Notes: generated from the letters alone by a model not told the origin. Counted from the first letter of the stretch, positions 1 through 10,049 are shown. The stretch: 64,000 nt of DNA from Pelagomonas calceolata (GCA_918797485.1 CAKKNE010000003.1:496001-560000); one strand, 5' to 3'. Program-made: numbers and translations.

Positions 1-1528
1 GAGATTTTCAGGGCTGGTTCTACGTCAACTTGAAGACGAACGAGATGGGCTGGGACCCGCCGCGACTCTTGGGGGGTGGCGATCTTCCCGACCCGCCCGA
101 CGAGTGGCGGACGATGTACGACGAGAACGGCGACGTGTTTTACATGAATCCCTACACGGGCCAGACGTCGTGGATGTCGGTCGAGGACGCGGCTCGTAAT
201 CTGCAGAAGGCCTATCGGGCCAAACAAGCCGCTGATTTTGGCGCGCCGACGTTCGCGGATATTGTGAGGGCTTTACGCATGATACGAGAGGTGGAGCAGA
301 AGTACGAGGAGCACCCCGACCGGTTGTCGTCGATGGTCAACTACGCCCTACTGTTAGCTACGCAAAGGTTTGACTTAATTGGTGCGAAGAAACTCTACAA
401 AGATGCGATGGAAATAAGTCCCGAGAATCCTGTACTATTAAGGGCCTACGGCATATTCATGCTCGCGACGCTCGAAGCGCCGCGGGAGCGAATTTTTAGG
501 AAGGCCCTGGACTACTTCAAGAACGCGGAGTTGCGAGATCCTGGTAGAGAAAGATTTGAAATCGCCGAGGAGTCCATGTACCACTGGAATTGCGTCGCGC
601 AGCGCGAGAACCCTCTGGCGTTACTGAACTACGCTTTGCTGCAACAGTACCTCGTGAAGGACATCCCGCGGGCGGAGCGGTTCTTCCACCGGGCCATCTC
701 CGCTTTGAAGGATACGCAGGACGCGCCGGATCCGGCGCGGCCGGCGGTCATCGAGAACTTTGAATTGTTCGAGCTGGAGAGATTGCCGGGCGGGGAATTC
801 CATACGCCTACTCCGAGCAACACGGTCGTGCGGAACAGCGAACTCGTGGGGAACGGCGCGCGAATCAATTTCACACTTCAAACCATGGCGTGGCGCGTCG
901 TTTGTGCGCCATCGCCGCGGCGTCTGCTCGAGGGCGCGGTGCGTCGTTCATACGCCATCGCCGCGGCGTCCGCTCGATGGCGCGGCGCGTCGTTTGTGCG
1001 CCATCGCCGCGACCGAGAACGAGTCACCGGTCGCTTGGCGCACAGGTCGAGGAGCGGCCCGAGTGGGGCGAGTGGGGCCGTTATAGTCATGAGAACGTCC
1101 TGAAGCCCAAGTCCGCGTTTTACTTCTGGCTCAACCCCATCACGAAAAGGGCGTCTTGGGCGGAGCCGAACTGGGAAGTGGCTTACAGGCAGCGCATCGA
1201 GCGGTCCGAATTCGTCGGAGAAAAACAAGGCTGGGAGCAGTACTGGGATCCTAGGTTTGAGTGCAACTTCTTCTACAACGTCATGGATGGTAGATTGACG
1301 TGCGTCGACCCCGTTGCTGGTGGTGCAGAGGGTGAAGAGGGCGCCGGGAAGACGTTGGCGGCGATAGAAGCGGAACAGAACGCCCCTCCCCCAGAACCCG
1401 AGCCGGAACCGGACGGGCCCATGCGCGCTCTGACGGCGGAGGAGGAGAAGCTGGGGATGACGGGGCCGATGCTCCTGAAGAATGACCCGCACCAGGCGGT
1501 GGAGAACGCGCCGGTGTACAAGGGGTAG
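1..1528 (+). CDS. WW-TPR-WW protein, 5' end outside window, two exons
   Basis: The reading frame is open from base 3, so the gene starts upstream of the window. Exons are about 3-824 and 1046-1528, giving 434 visible residues. Two WW-type modules lie at the start (GWFYVNLKTNEMGWDPP, then EWRTMYDENGDVFYMNPYTG), followed by helical TPR/HAT-like repeats around residues 75-245 (for example NYALLLATQRFDLIGAKKLY). After the intron come two more WW-like modules (AFYFWLNPITKRASW and GWEQYWDPRFECNFFYN) and a Pro/Glu-rich tail. WW domains bind proline-rich ligands and TPRs are protein-binding, so this is probably an adaptor; the partner is unknown. The splice is supported by phase and by WW continuity across it. 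Confidence 0.75.
825..1045 (+). mobile_element. Introner-type intron in the WW/TPR gene
   Basis: GT at 825 and CGCACAG ending at 1045 restore the frame (phase 0). GTCG stands at both junctions (825 and 1046), a likely remnant of a target duplication. The inside is made of imperfect repeats of a GCGATGGCGC / GCGCCATCGC type palindrome that recurs in other introns of this window. An aged copy, without clear terminal inverted repeats. Confidence 0.65.
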
Positions 1529-1660
1529 TAAGACAAATTGTGTTTTATTACTAGCTCGCGAAGTAGCGCAGTTAGCAGCGCGCAGAGAGGGACTGAGAAA
1601 AAAACGGGTTTTCTAGGGCAATAACTATTGTTTGTAGCCACGGAGACGCGCGCTATAGAA

Positions 1661-2440
1661 ATGACTCTCCAAGAGTACTTCCGAGGTTGCTGCAACTGGT
1701 GTGATGTCGAAGAAGTTCGCAAGTGCCTGGACAACGTGTATCAGGGACCTGTATTATCACCAAACGAAGAGTTTACTAACAAACACATGCGCCCAGGGGA
1801 GTTCAGCATTCCCCTGACGCATGTCTGCTATGATGCGCTTTGGGGCAACCTTCCGAATTCGAACGAAAGGTGTCTCGCCACGGCCGCGCTGCTACTCGAT
1901 CGCGGCGCGGACGTGAATAAACTCGCAGGCGGCAGGGGGGACCTCGAAACGCCACTACGTTCGGCATGCAGTTCGAGCCAGGTAAAGATCGAACTCTTGC
2001 AGCTTTTGCTAAGCCGCGGTGCTGAGGTCGACCTTTCGGAGGGTGAAGAAGGAACTACGCCGCTCATGGAGTTATGTAGCAAACGACATCCATTAATCGA
2101 GGAGACAAAGTTTTTACTGGACCACGGCGCCAATCCCAACCTGGTGGGGCGCAGTTGGGGTACGGCACTTCATGAAGCGGTGGTTTTTTTCAGTCCGGGT
2201 TGTGACGACCAGCTTCGTCTCGTGCGACTCCTATTGGAATATGGCGCAGATGCCAATGGAATAAGCCATAGAGGAAGGACGCCGCTCGAGTTGGCGAACA
2301 GCCACCCCCGCATGAGAGCGCTACTACGAAAACACTGCGCCATAATTGTTCGGAAGCATGTCATCGGCGGGAACGCCGAGCACCCGTCGCGAAATCGTCT
2401 GAAGCACCTTGCACCCCAAATCGCCGCGTGGTTGATCTAA
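1661..2440 (+). CDS. Ankyrin-repeat protein
   Basis: A 259-residue protein starting at the first ATG of the frame. It has four to five ankyrin repeats, seen as AALLLDRGADVN, LLQLLLSRGAEVD, TKFLLDHGANPN and VRLLLEYGADANG, each with the usual TPL turn (TPLRSAC, TPLMELC, TPLELA). The N-terminal 80 residues look like a degenerate cap. No catalytic domain is visible, so a protein-interaction role is all that can be said. The stop lies only 27 bases from the stop of the convergent glycosyltransferase gene. Confidence 0.7.
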   Translation: MTLQEYFRGCCNWCDVEEVRKCLDNVYQGPVLSPNEEFTNKHMRPGEFSIPLTHVCYDALWGNLPNSNERCLATAALLLDRGADVNKLAGGRGDLETPLRSACSSSQVKIELLQLLLSRGAEVDLSEGEEGTTPLMELCSKRHPLIEETKFLLDHGANPNLVGRSWGTALHEAVVFFSPGCDDQLRLVRLLLEYGADANGISHRGRTPLELANSHPRMRALLRKHCAIIVRKHVIGGNAEHPSRNRLKHLAPQIAAWLI

Positions 2441-2467
2441 CTTTTAGACAAGTATAAAACATCCTAA

Positions 2468-3910
2468 CTACCCCGACCGGAACGCGACCACCGGCAGCGC
2501 GACGAATGCCGACGGCGGCTCCGTGCCGCGATACGCGGGCCGGTAGCCGAGCGTCCAGTCCGTCTCGCCCGCCGCCGCGGCGTCGCAGACGGCCAAAAGC
2601 GCGGCCCGCAGCGCCGTGTCCAGCTGTTGGACGTGGGGATACGCGTCCCGGGCCGCGTCGGCGGCCCGCCGCGCCGACGCGTCGCAGGCCGCCGCGCCGG
2701 CCCGCGCGGGGTCCGCGATGCGCAGGACGTTCGCCGTGCCGTCAAGATCGGCCCGGACCACGATCTCCTCGCCTTCGCGCGTCCAGGCCTCCTCCGCAAT
2801 ATAAGCGTTGCCGCCTAGAGCCGCCCCGGCGTGCAAGGCTCGGAACTCGGCGTCCGTCTGCACGGCGTTGACGGCCATGGAGGCATGGGAAACTCTTTGC
2901 GCGTGGGGCCCACGCCCGGGCAGGTCGTGGAAGCGCGGCTCGTCCTCGAGATGCGTTTGCGTGGGGTGTAGCAACAACCCGAGATGTTGATCGTCGCACC
3001 AGAAGCGGTTGCGCACCCAGCCGCCCTTGGCTCCTGTAGCTGCGATTCCATATTGTCCTGTTGCTCGCGACGCTACACTGAGACCCATCGTCTCGTCTAG
3101 TAACGCCAGTCCATGCGCTACTCGATGAGGAAGCAACACGGCAAAGCCGCGCGGGTACGACATGCCCGGCAGTAGGGACTCGTTCGTCGCGTACCTTGCC
3201 AACGCCCACCGCCCACCATGTCGCGACGCGTCGACGGCCCTTAAATTGGCCATCAAGCGATCCGCGAACAGGTAGACGTCGTCCTCCACTCGTATGTAAT
3301 GCGTGAAGTCCCGCTCGGAAAAGTAGTGGAGCGAGTACAACAATTTCGCGGTGACGTTCGTCGCCGCATCTTTCACAGGAACCATCACCAGATCGCCGTG
3401 CGTCGCGTTCTCGGCGCGGATGGCGGTGTCGTGCTCCGAGCTCCCCACAAAAAACGCCACAATCGCCGAGTCCTGGCCGCCCGACGTGACCAAAGCTTGT
3501 TTTGCTCGTGCGCACCACGTCGCGCGGATGGCTTGTCTTCTCGACGTGTAGTGGGCCGCGGACGGGACCGCCACGAAGAGCCGCACGCGCGACCCGTAGC
3601 CCGCCGTCGGGCAGCCCTCCGGCGACTGGGGCAGGGCCTGGCTCCAGAGCTCGACGAGCAGCGCGACGGCGCAGTTGTCCCTTTCCAACTCCGTGCTCGC
3701 GTCGCGGCACGCTCGTGACTCTTCTTCCAATCGCCAGCCCCGGCCGGCGACGAAGTCGGCCGCGAGTTGCCACAGGTCTTGATCGGACGTGAACTCGCCG
3801 CTCAATGGTTGGTCGTCCAGCGAGAAATCGAAGCGGTACACCTCTTGGGCAGCCACCAGCGCTGTGAGGCTGCACAGGACCAGCGCGAGGCTGCACTGGA
3901 GGGCGCGCAT
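2468..3910 (-). CDS. GT31-like beta-1,3-galactosyltransferase, secretory
   Basis: A 480-residue protein with a cleavable signal peptide (MRALQCSLALVLCSLTALVAA). The middle part matches the Galactosyl_T/GT31 pattern: RRQAIRATWC, FFVGSS, HGDLVMVPVKDA, YSLHYFSERDFTHYIRVEDDVY with the EDDV metal-binding motif near residue 215, then a PRGFAVLLP segment. Family members transfer galactose or GlcNAc from UDP-sugars to glycans in the Golgi. The C-terminal 130 residues are Ala/Arg-rich and not recognised. A degenerate CTAG palindrome lies 137 bases upstream. Confidence 0.75.
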   Translation of the reverse strand: MRALQCSLALVLCSLTALVAAQEVYRFDFSLDDQPLSGEFTSDQDLWQLAADFVAGRGWRLEEESRACRDASTELERDNCAVALLVELWSQALPQSPEGCPTAGYGSRVRLFVAVPSAAHYTSRRQAIRATWCARAKQALVTSGGQDSAIVAFFVGSSEHDTAIRAENATHGDLVMVPVKDAATNVTAKLLYSLHYFSERDFTHYIRVEDDVYLFADRLMANLRAVDASRHGGRWALARYATNESLLPGMSYPRGFAVLLPHRVAHGLALLDETMGLSVASRATGQYGIAATGAKGGWVRNRFWCDDQHLGLLLHPTQTHLEDEPRFHDLPGRGPHAQRVSHASMAVNAVQTDAEFRALHAGAALGGNAYIAEEAWTREGEEIVVRADLDGTANVLRIADPARAGAAACDASARRAADAARDAYPHVQQLDTALRAALLAVCDAAAAGETDWTLGYRPAYRGTEPPSAFVALPVVAFRSG

Positions 3911-4046
3911 CGCTGCCCCTCGCGGGCCTAGCGGCTTTTGCAGCTTCTGTGGATGGTTGCGCTTTTATTGTGCAATTCTTATGGACTGCTTGTGGTTGTA
4001 AGTGCTCCAACGCGACCCCGCGAATGAGCTCGAGTGAGGCAGAAAC

Positions 4047-4067
4047 CTAGTGTGTCACTACAAGCCT
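4047..4067 (-). promoter_or_regulatory. Degenerate copy of the upstream CTAG palindrome
   Basis: CTAGTGTGTCACTACAAG on the plus strand; the left half fits the window-wide motif, the right half is degraded. It lies in the 328-bp gap upstream of the GT31 gene start. Confidence 0.3.
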
Positions 4068-4127
4068 CAGGTGGTTTTGATGGGTGTGTATGATGAGGCC
4101 AGACAAGAGTATGCTGTTATTAAAAAC

Positions 4128-4187
4128 GCGGCACGCGTCCGCCGCCGATGAATCGGCGACGCGCGGTGTCTCCGCCCACTAGTCCTC
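4128..4187 (-). repeat. Dispersed repeat, copy 1 (pair with 43876-43951)
   Basis: About 60 bp, GC-rich, containing the hyphenated palindrome CGCCGATGAATCGGCG and ending in CCGCCCACTAGTCCT. A second copy at 43876-43951 matches closely except for an 18-bp insertion. Both lie just after the stop codon of a minus-strand gene, so a 3'-end role or a small mobile repeat are both possible. Confidence 0.55.
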
Positions 4188-4238
4188 CCGTAATAGAATA
4201 CGCCGTCGCCCCGAACACGACAATCAACAACCACAAAA

Positions 4239-5120
4239 TTACTCCCCCTCGGGCGGCAACAGCCGCTCCGACGCCCAGTTCCACGCGTCGTCGACGGCGT
4301 CGTCGCGCGTGTTGACGACGAAGTACGCCACGGGCCGGTGGCGCGCGCACGGGTTGCCCGCGTGCAGGACGCGGTAGTCGAAGGCGAGGAGCGACCCGCG
4401 CGCCACGCCCGGCGCCACCAGTTCAAAATCCGGAGGCAGGTCGTCGAACCGCGCCGCGTTGAACGCCGCCGCGGCGCGCAGCTTCTCGGGCGACGCGTGG
4501 GACCCCGGCCAGAAGGCCGTGCCGTCGCCATCTTGCGGCACGTCCACGAGCGGCACGAAGACCGTGTACAGACCTTGCGAGGACGGCGGGCCGTCGGCAT
4601 GGAGCTTCTGCGCCGTCGCGCCGGGCTCGCTCACGACGGCGCCGGCGTACTCGACGCGCGGCGGGCGCGTGCCGGCGCGCGGCAGCTTGTAGGCAGCGTC
4701 GAGGACCGCTTCCTCGAGCGTCGTCCAGACCGCGGGCTTCTCTTCATCCAACCGCAGGTCGAAGCGACCGGGATTCCTACTGGCAATCTCGTAGAAGTCG
4801 AGGCGGTCGAGATCGGCGCCGCGCTTCGATGCAGCCTCGATCAACGTAGAATGGCGCGCGAGGACGAAGTCGCGCGCCTCATTTAAAATGTGTGGCGCGA
4901 GGAGCGTCGTCTCGAGCACGGCGAAGCCGTCGCGCTCCATTGTTTGTATTGTGTCTCCGGCGACGGTGGCGGACTCCCCCATCCTTCGCTCCGTCTCTGT
5001 GACGGTGGTGGACCGCCGGCACGTCGTGGCGGTCGTTGGTGCCGGCGGCCGCAGTGCGCAGATTATTGGAAGCGCCAGCGCTGCTAGTGTGAGGTGGTTG
5101 CGGCGCGGCATATTCCCCAT
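4239..5120 (-). CDS. Phytanoyl-CoA dioxygenase (PhyH) family protein
   Basis: 293 residues from the ATG at 5120, chosen because it gives a hydrophobic leader (LTLAALALPIICAL); the frame is open further upstream without an ATG. The PhyH-type 2-oxoglutarate/Fe(II) fold is shown by the metal motif HADG (H-x-D), the GTAFWPGSHASPEKL segment typical of PhyH, the distal histidine in LHAGNP and the 2-oxoglutarate-binding arginine in RHRPVAYFVV. Members hydroxylate unactivated carbons; the substrate cannot be told. The leader suggests secretion or plastid import. First of five 2OG oxygenases in 12 kb. Confidence 0.75.
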   Translation of the reverse strand: MGNMPRRNHLTLAALALPIICALRPPAPTTATTCRRSTTVTETERRMGESATVAGDTIQTMERDGFAVLETTLLAPHILNEARDFVLARHSTLIEAASKRGADLDRLDFYEIASRNPGRFDLRLDEEKPAVWTTLEEAVLDAAYKLPRAGTRPPRVEYAGAVVSEPGATAQKLHADGPPSSQGLYTVFVPLVDVPQDGDGTAFWPGSHASPEKLRAAAAFNAARFDDLPPDFELVAPGVARGSLLAFDYRVLHAGNPCARHRPVAYFVVNTRDDAVDDAWNWASERLLPPEGE

Positions 5121-5332
5121 CTCTATCTCTTGCAGTCGATTTAGTGCCGTATGAGTGTGATGCTCTCTACTTAGAGCTAAGGCTGATGCTCTCTGTAGGT
5201 GTTGCGTACTAATGCACAAGTAACGAAACCGGTCACGATACAACGATAGTCAAACGGACTGAATTGGCAGAGCAGCGGTGCTGGCAGAGCAGCCGTGCAA
5301 GCCTGCACAACTACGCATGCAGCCAATAATGT

Positions 5333-5352
5333 CTAGTGTATCGACACACTAG
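5333..5352 (-). promoter_or_regulatory. CTAG palindrome upstream of PhyH gene
   Basis: CTAGTGTATCGACACACTAG, an almost perfect palindrome, 213 bases upstream of the PhyH ATG in the 411-bp gap. Because it is so symmetric, its orientation is not informative. A weak match to the 3' motif (GCACCGTAA) follows at about 5375. Confidence 0.45.
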
Positions 5353-5531
5353 TCCGTACAAGAGATCCCTGCACCGTAAAAATCTAGACACAGGAGTAAC
5401 TCCGATTTTTGGGCCGCCCGTGGTAGCCACCTCCCGTCCGCGCGTACGATACACCTCGCCCGCGTGTGCGCCGCGCAGAGTGAACTCGGAAGCCTCCCCC
5501 CAACGCCGTCGCCGCGACAAGTAAAATAAAA

Positions 5532-6566
5532 CTAGGCCAGCTTAATCGTCGTCGGGACTAAATGGGGCTTCTTTCCCCGCGGGAACTCGCCGTCCAGCGA
5601 CTTCTGCACCTGAAAATGGTCGAACGGCACTTTTGAATCATACGTCTTCGACGTCTTCTTCTCGCCGGGCGCGCGAGGCGTCGCGTCCATCATCTTCGCG
5701 AAGAAGCCGTGGGGCGTGTCCTCGATCTTGCCCGTCGCCCATTCTCTGACATCTAACACCTCTCTTGTATGAGGGCGCGGGCGCCGCGGCTTGCGCTTCT
5801 TGTCCTCTTCATCTGATGATGCATCCAACATGCCCTGCTCCTCGTACTGCCGATCCAAGACGCGCTTCATGGGGTCGCGCAACCCATAGGTATCAACCTT
5901 GATACAGTGCCGGTTTGGCTCCAAGGGGTCGTATTCACTTTCGATGATAATGTCCCGAAATATCGCTCCTTTCGCGTTCGTGGCATCCAGGAACTTCTGG
6001 TATTCTCGGCGCCTCCTGGCGTTGATCTGCGCCGCCGTCGTACTATCTAGTCGCTCATTTATCTGGTCCTGGATCTTGCCATAAACTTCCGAGTTCCACT
6101 CGTCGAACTGGCGCTTGAGCTTCGTCTGCTTGTTCATGTCCTCGAGCTGCAAATGTTTTTGGACCTCATCAGCTAATTTATGACCTTCGACGATGTCGCT
6201 CCGCAGGAACTCGAAGCGCCTTTCCCTCCGGTTCGCGTTCTCGGCGACGCGCTCCCGCGCCTTCCGCTCGTCGGCGGCCTGCTTCATCCTAGAGTCCTCC
6301 TTCTGCTGGTTGTAGCGCCTTACTCTCTTTTGTTCGGCCTCCCTCGCTTGCCTTTTTTTCTCGGCGCGCTGCTGGGCCTTCCTTCTACTCAAAAACGACG
6401 ACGTCTGGGACACGCGGCTGCCCTGGGCCGGCTCGGGCTGGATGAGGTCCAGCAAGGCTTCCTCATTATATACTTTGACGCGGCTCGGGGACGGGCCCTG
6501 GCTCCGCCACATGGCGCTCAGGGGCTGGCGGCCCGTTTCTTCGGGCGCTGCTTCGGCGTCGGCCAT
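5532..6566 (-). CDS. Basic coiled-coil protein, possible axoneme-associated family
   Basis: 344 residues, highly charged. A long predicted coiled coil covers about residues 60-215 (RRKAQQRAEKKRQAREAEQK and on), followed by a conserved-looking segment, GAIFRDIIIESEYDPLEPN, and a C-terminal basic region with TPHGFFAKMMDATPRAPGEKK. The segment order is reminiscent of small cilia/flagella-associated proteins, but I could not place it in a named family. No signal peptide or membrane segment. The start is the first ATG and the N-terminus (MADAEAAPEETG) is a normal cytosolic one. Confidence 0.6.
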   Translation of the reverse strand: MADAEAAPEETGRQPLSAMWRSQGPSPSRVKVYNEEALLDLIQPEPAQGSRVSQTSSFLSRRKAQQRAEKKRQAREAEQKRVRRYNQQKEDSRMKQAADERKARERVAENANRRERRFEFLRSDIVEGHKLADEVQKHLQLEDMNKQTKLKRQFDEWNSEVYGKIQDQINERLDSTTAAQINARRRREYQKFLDATNAKGAIFRDIIIESEYDPLEPNRHCIKVDTYGLRDPMKRVLDRQYEEQGMLDASSDEEDKKRKPRRPRPHTREVLDVREWATGKIEDTPHGFFAKMMDATPRAPGEKKTSKTYDSKVPFDHFQVQKSLDGEFPRGKKPHLVPTTIKLA

Positions 6567-7209
6567 TTTATGGTTGGATCGTGCTGGAGGCAGCCTCTCC
6601 TGGTGCTTCTTCGGTGTGCGTCTCGTCTTGTGCGACGCTGGGGGCAGGCGGCCGCTGCAGGAGCAGGCTAGTGGCTGCTAGTAGGCGCGCGGCGCACGGC
6701 GGCGCGGTCGGAACCGTGCGTCTGCAGGCCCGACGGCATCGTGCAAGAGGAATGGGCCCTCAAACTGGAGATCTTTCCTGTGTGCAGTGTGTAGCAGATT
6801 TTTTTGGATTCTTCCAGCCTTCTGTTGCTCAGGCGTCGTCTGAGGGGTAGTTCGCACGGTTCTGAGACTGACGCGTGCGATTTTTTTTTGTGGCTTGAGC
6901 CCCAATTGGTGCCGACGTCATCGCGCCTGCCGCACGCTGCTATAGCACCTTGGACGCCGAGGCTCAAATTCGCGGCGCGTGCTCGTACGCGGCAGGGAAG
7001 CGTACCACAGCTGCCAGCGACCGACGGGACAGCGGTTCAGCACCAGCGGACGCAGCACGGCGCCGCAAACCGGCAGGATCTGAGGGCGGCTCTCAAAGCA
7101 AGCTTGAGGCTTGAAGCCACGAGACGACGCACGCGCACGCGAGCGCGGCCCCGCATCACTGCGCCAGCGTTCCGTCGCTCAGCGCAGCTCCGCGGCCCCG
7201 CGCGCCACC
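6567..7209. other. Gene-free gap, 643 bp
   Basis: Divergent gap between the coiled-coil gene and the KGKWT-domain gene. Short overlapping frames exist on both strands but none has recognisable sequence. No copy of the CTAG palindrome was found here. Confidence 0.4.
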
Positions 7210-8732
7210 ATGGATAAAGGCTCCGCGGGCGCGTCGACTTCGAGTTCGAACGGCGAGGAGCGCATCTCCGCCGTGGTGACGGAAGGTCAGTCGCCCGTGC
7301 CGAAATCATGACTCCGCGCCCCTTCAGCCGGTACGAGCCGCGGAACGCAGCGGCATAAAAACGTTCCGCGCTCTGGCGCTCTGAACGTTGACGCCGCGAC
7401 TTAAAATTCAACCGCACCAAAACCGGCCAAAACGCCTGAGGCGGACCCGGGGACCGCCGCGACTCCCCCGCGGCACGCATATCTCCCGCCGGGCCCGGCT
7501 CGACGAGTCGCGCCCGAGATCCGAGAACCGCCCGCGGCACCCAGAACTCAACTTTCAACCGCACAGGCAACTCGAGCCCGCAATCGACCAGCGGCGCGAA
7601 CTCGCCCGCCCGTTTGCCGAGTGTAGAAAGACCGGCACCGGACGAGACCGAGACGCCGCCGGCGCGCACTCGCAGCGCGCCGCGCGGCGGCGAGCCCTCG
7701 TTGCCCGTCTGGGCGACGCGCGCCTGGGACTTGCAGGGCCCGGCGCCGACGATCATCGACGCGGCGCGCGCCGCGGCGGAGATGTCCCGCATCGAGGAGA
7801 ATCCGACGACCGCGGCCGAAGCGTCAGCCGCTGCGGCGGCGGCGCGCGGCGAACGACCGATCGTCCCCTCGAAGCCGCGCGGCAAGGCTACGACCGCGGC
7901 CGCGCGCGTCGCGGCCCAGCGCGAGAAGGCGCCCTTACGAAAAGGCAAGTGGACGCAGGAGGAGGAGCTGTTCACGGCGGCGGTCATTCGCGAATTCGAG
8001 CGGGGCATGCTCGCCTGCCCCGCCGGGACGACGCTGCGCAGCTACCTCTCGGAGAAATTGCACTGCGACCCGATGCGCATCACGAAGAAGTTCGCGGGCG
8101 ACGCGTCGATCGGCAAGCGCGTCTTCACGCCCTGCAAGCAGACGCCCGAGCTCCAGGAGGAAGCTCGCAGGGTGCGAGCCGAGCTCCGGGACATGGAGCG
8201 GCGCTTCGCGGCGCACCTCCAGCACGCGTCGCTGGCCTACGCGGCGTCGTCCGCTCTGAAAGGAAGGGGCCGCGCCGGGTCGCTCTCCGCGCTGCACCGG
8301 CGGCCGCGCTTCGACGCGCACCGCGCCGTCGCCGTCGACCACGACGGGCGGCTGCTCCAGCGCGCGCGGGGGCCGTCGTCGCTCAAGCGCGCGCGCGACG
8401 ACGCGTCGCGCGTCGCGCCGGACCCCCAGGACTCGCAGTTATTGCTGGACTTCTTCGTCGCGGTGCGCGAGCGCTGCTCGGCGAGCGGGCCCGAGGCCGC
8501 GGCGGCGTCGGCGCCGCGGTCGCCTTCCCGACTGGCGCCGTCGTCGACGCCGTCGTCGCCGCCGCGGGCGCGCGCGCGCTCCGACGGCGGGCCCGAGGCC
8601 GCCGACGCGCCGCCGCCGCCGCCGCCGGACGCCGTCGCCGGCGAGACGAAGGACCGCAGCGACTCGTGCGCGACGCGGCCGCGCACGCCGACGCTCCCGA
8701 ACCTGGACGCGCCGGAGGCGATGCGGTGCTGA
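7210..8732 (+). CDS. KGKWT-x-EEE domain protein, intron boundaries uncertain
   Basis: The recognisable core is KGKWTQEEELFTAAVIREF followed by CDPMRITKKFAGDASIGKRVF (translated near 7944-8130), a domain I know from many stramenopile proteins of unknown function with a Myb-like look. It is followed by a coiled segment (ELRDMERRFAAHLQHA) and a low-complexity Ala/Pro/Arg tail. A plausible first exon is MDKGSAGASTSSSNGEERIS from 7210, with GGAAG|GTCAG at 7286 and an acceptor either at 7626 (phase fits) or, with the donor at 7273 or 7276, at 7736 (CTTGCAG). Which pair is used is not decidable by eye. Possibly nuclear and DNA-binding. Confidence 0.55.
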
Positions 8733-8910
8733 AGCACCTCGTCCCGATGATGAAAAAAATGGCTCGGCCTCTACTCGCTCGCCGGGGGGCCGCGCAATAC
8801 CCTGAACATGACCTTCGCTTTTCCGCCCCCTTTCATGGGTAATAGAGCGGTATAGCGGGATTCTCCTTTTTGTGTGTTGGGGAGCGGCGGCGGCGTGTCA
8901 CACAATAAAG

Positions 8911-9807
8911 TTAGGCCGGAGGCAGGCAGATGCCGTACTGGAGCAGCAGCTTGACGCGGTAGCCGTCCTCGTCGGCGCCCGCGTCGGCGTATCCCGTCAG
9001 CAGCTCGGCCCCCGTTTCGATGTCGGCCGTCGCAACCAGCAACATGTCGTCGAGGTCGAGGAACGAGCCCTCGGCGCCCGACGCGTCGCCGGCGCGGCGC
9101 ACGGCCTGGCCGTACGTCAGAAGCTCGACGTTCGCCTCGCTGCCTAAGCGGCCGTGGTTCAGGAAGTCGTAGAACGGCACGAGGCCGATGCACCCCTTCC
9201 CGTCGACGGTCACGGCGCGCGAGAGCACGCGGCAGTAGGCCAGGCGGAAACTTTGTGGAGACGCCCCGCACAGCGCCGCCGGGCCCTCTGCAGAAAAGAA
9301 CCAGGCGGCCCGCCGCGCGTAGGCGCCGCGGCGCTCGCCGAGCGTCTCCGCGAGCCGGTCCGCGGGCAGGCCCCATCGTTGCGCCGTCTCTTGGACCCAG
9401 CCGTCCACGTCCTCGCAGTCCAGGTACGCGAAGGCGTCGAAGTCCGTCGGCAAAGCATCGAGCCACGGCGCCCACGCCTCCTCGCCGGCGGCCGCCGCCA
9501 GTAAAAGTTGAGTGGCGAGCTGCGTCTGCCAGGCGCGGCCCTCGGGCGGCAGGTCCGCCGGGGCCGGCGCGCGCCAGACCAGGTCCTTCGGGATTGATGC
9601 CACGACCTCGCCCTTGCGTACGGCATCCGTCGCGAAGAGCCCGCGGCCGCCTACACTGTCAGTCGTCGTGCGGATGGCGAGCTTCGGGGCGTGTACTCCT
9701 CTTTGCGTGGACCACGCGGCGGCCGCGGCGTCTGCATCGAGTGCATGACTCGTGCTCGTGGCGGCGAGCAGTTGCAGCAGCAGTACTGCCGTGCTGCAAG
9801 GTTGCAT
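8911..9807 (-). CDS. SET-domain methyltransferase, Rubisco-LSMT-like, with leader
   Basis: 298 residues with an N-terminal signal-type leader (MQPCSTAVLLLQLLAATSTSHA). SET motifs are in the order expected for the SETD3/Rubisco large subunit methyltransferase group: GGRGLFATDAVRKGEVV, then VPFYDFLNHG (NH motif), then ETGAELLTGYAD with the catalytic-site tyrosine. A Rubis-subs-bind domain is absent, so it is shorter than plant LSMT (about 480 residues). Likely a protein lysine methyltransferase in the plastid or secretory path. A second SET gene lies at 11703. Confidence 0.75.
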   Translation of the reverse strand: MQPCSTAVLLLQLLAATSTSHALDADAAAAAWSTQRGVHAPKLAIRTTTDSVGGRGLFATDAVRKGEVVASIPKDLVWRAPAPADLPPEGRAWQTQLATQLLLAAAAGEEAWAPWLDALPTDFDAFAYLDCEDVDGWVQETAQRWGLPADRLAETLGERRGAYARRAAWFFSAEGPAALCGASPQSFRLAYCRVLSRAVTVDGKGCIGLVPFYDFLNHGRLGSEANVELLTYGQAVRRAGDASGAEGSFLDLDDMLLVATADIETGAELLTGYADAGADEDGYRVKLLLQYGICLPPA

Positions 9808-9989
9808 TGCTGCTGCTTGCAGAGCCAGAGCTCTTGTGTATGACCAAAATTAGTCCTTCGCAGCAATGCAATTCGACTGCGCGCTCGTCTTTCCGCAGCG
9901 ATCTATCAAACTATTATACGGCCAAGCCCACAGCACAATGAGAGAGCCACAGCATCAAATGGCACTTTGCAATGTGCCCTGGCGGCAGC

Positions 9990-10009
9990 CTAGTGTGCCA
10001 CTACACTAG
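9990..10009 (-). promoter_or_regulatory. CTAG palindrome variant upstream of SET gene
   Basis: CTAGTGTGCCACTACACTAG, 183 bases upstream of the SET gene ATG, in the 408-bp tandem gap that also holds the 3' motif at 10032. Orientation is uninformative because of symmetry. Confidence 0.45.
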
Positions 10010-10031
10010 CTCATGTAGGGGCTCGTCCACT

Positions 10032-10049
10032 GGTCCTAGCACCGTAACA
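10032..10049 (-). terminator. Recurrent 3'-flank motif GTTACGGTGCTAGGACC
   Basis: On the minus strand TGTTACGGTGCTAGGACC, 167 bases after the stop of the AspH-like gene. Near-identical copies lie after three other minus-strand genes (13717, 43946, 49335). Its position suggests a 3'-processing or termination signal, but this is inference; the distance here is longer than at the other sites. Confidence 0.3.

Noticed and set aside
878-1492. 204-codon minus-strand frame
   Set aside because: Antisense to the WW exons and the intron; arginine/leucine-rich with no recognisable sequence.
2742-4010. 422-codon minus-strand frame
   Set aside because: Out-of-phase shadow of the GT31 gene; low-complexity arginine-rich product.
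7037-8008. 323-codon minus-strand frame
   Set aside because: Overlaps the KGKWT-domain gene on the other strand, which has the recognisable domain; this frame has none.
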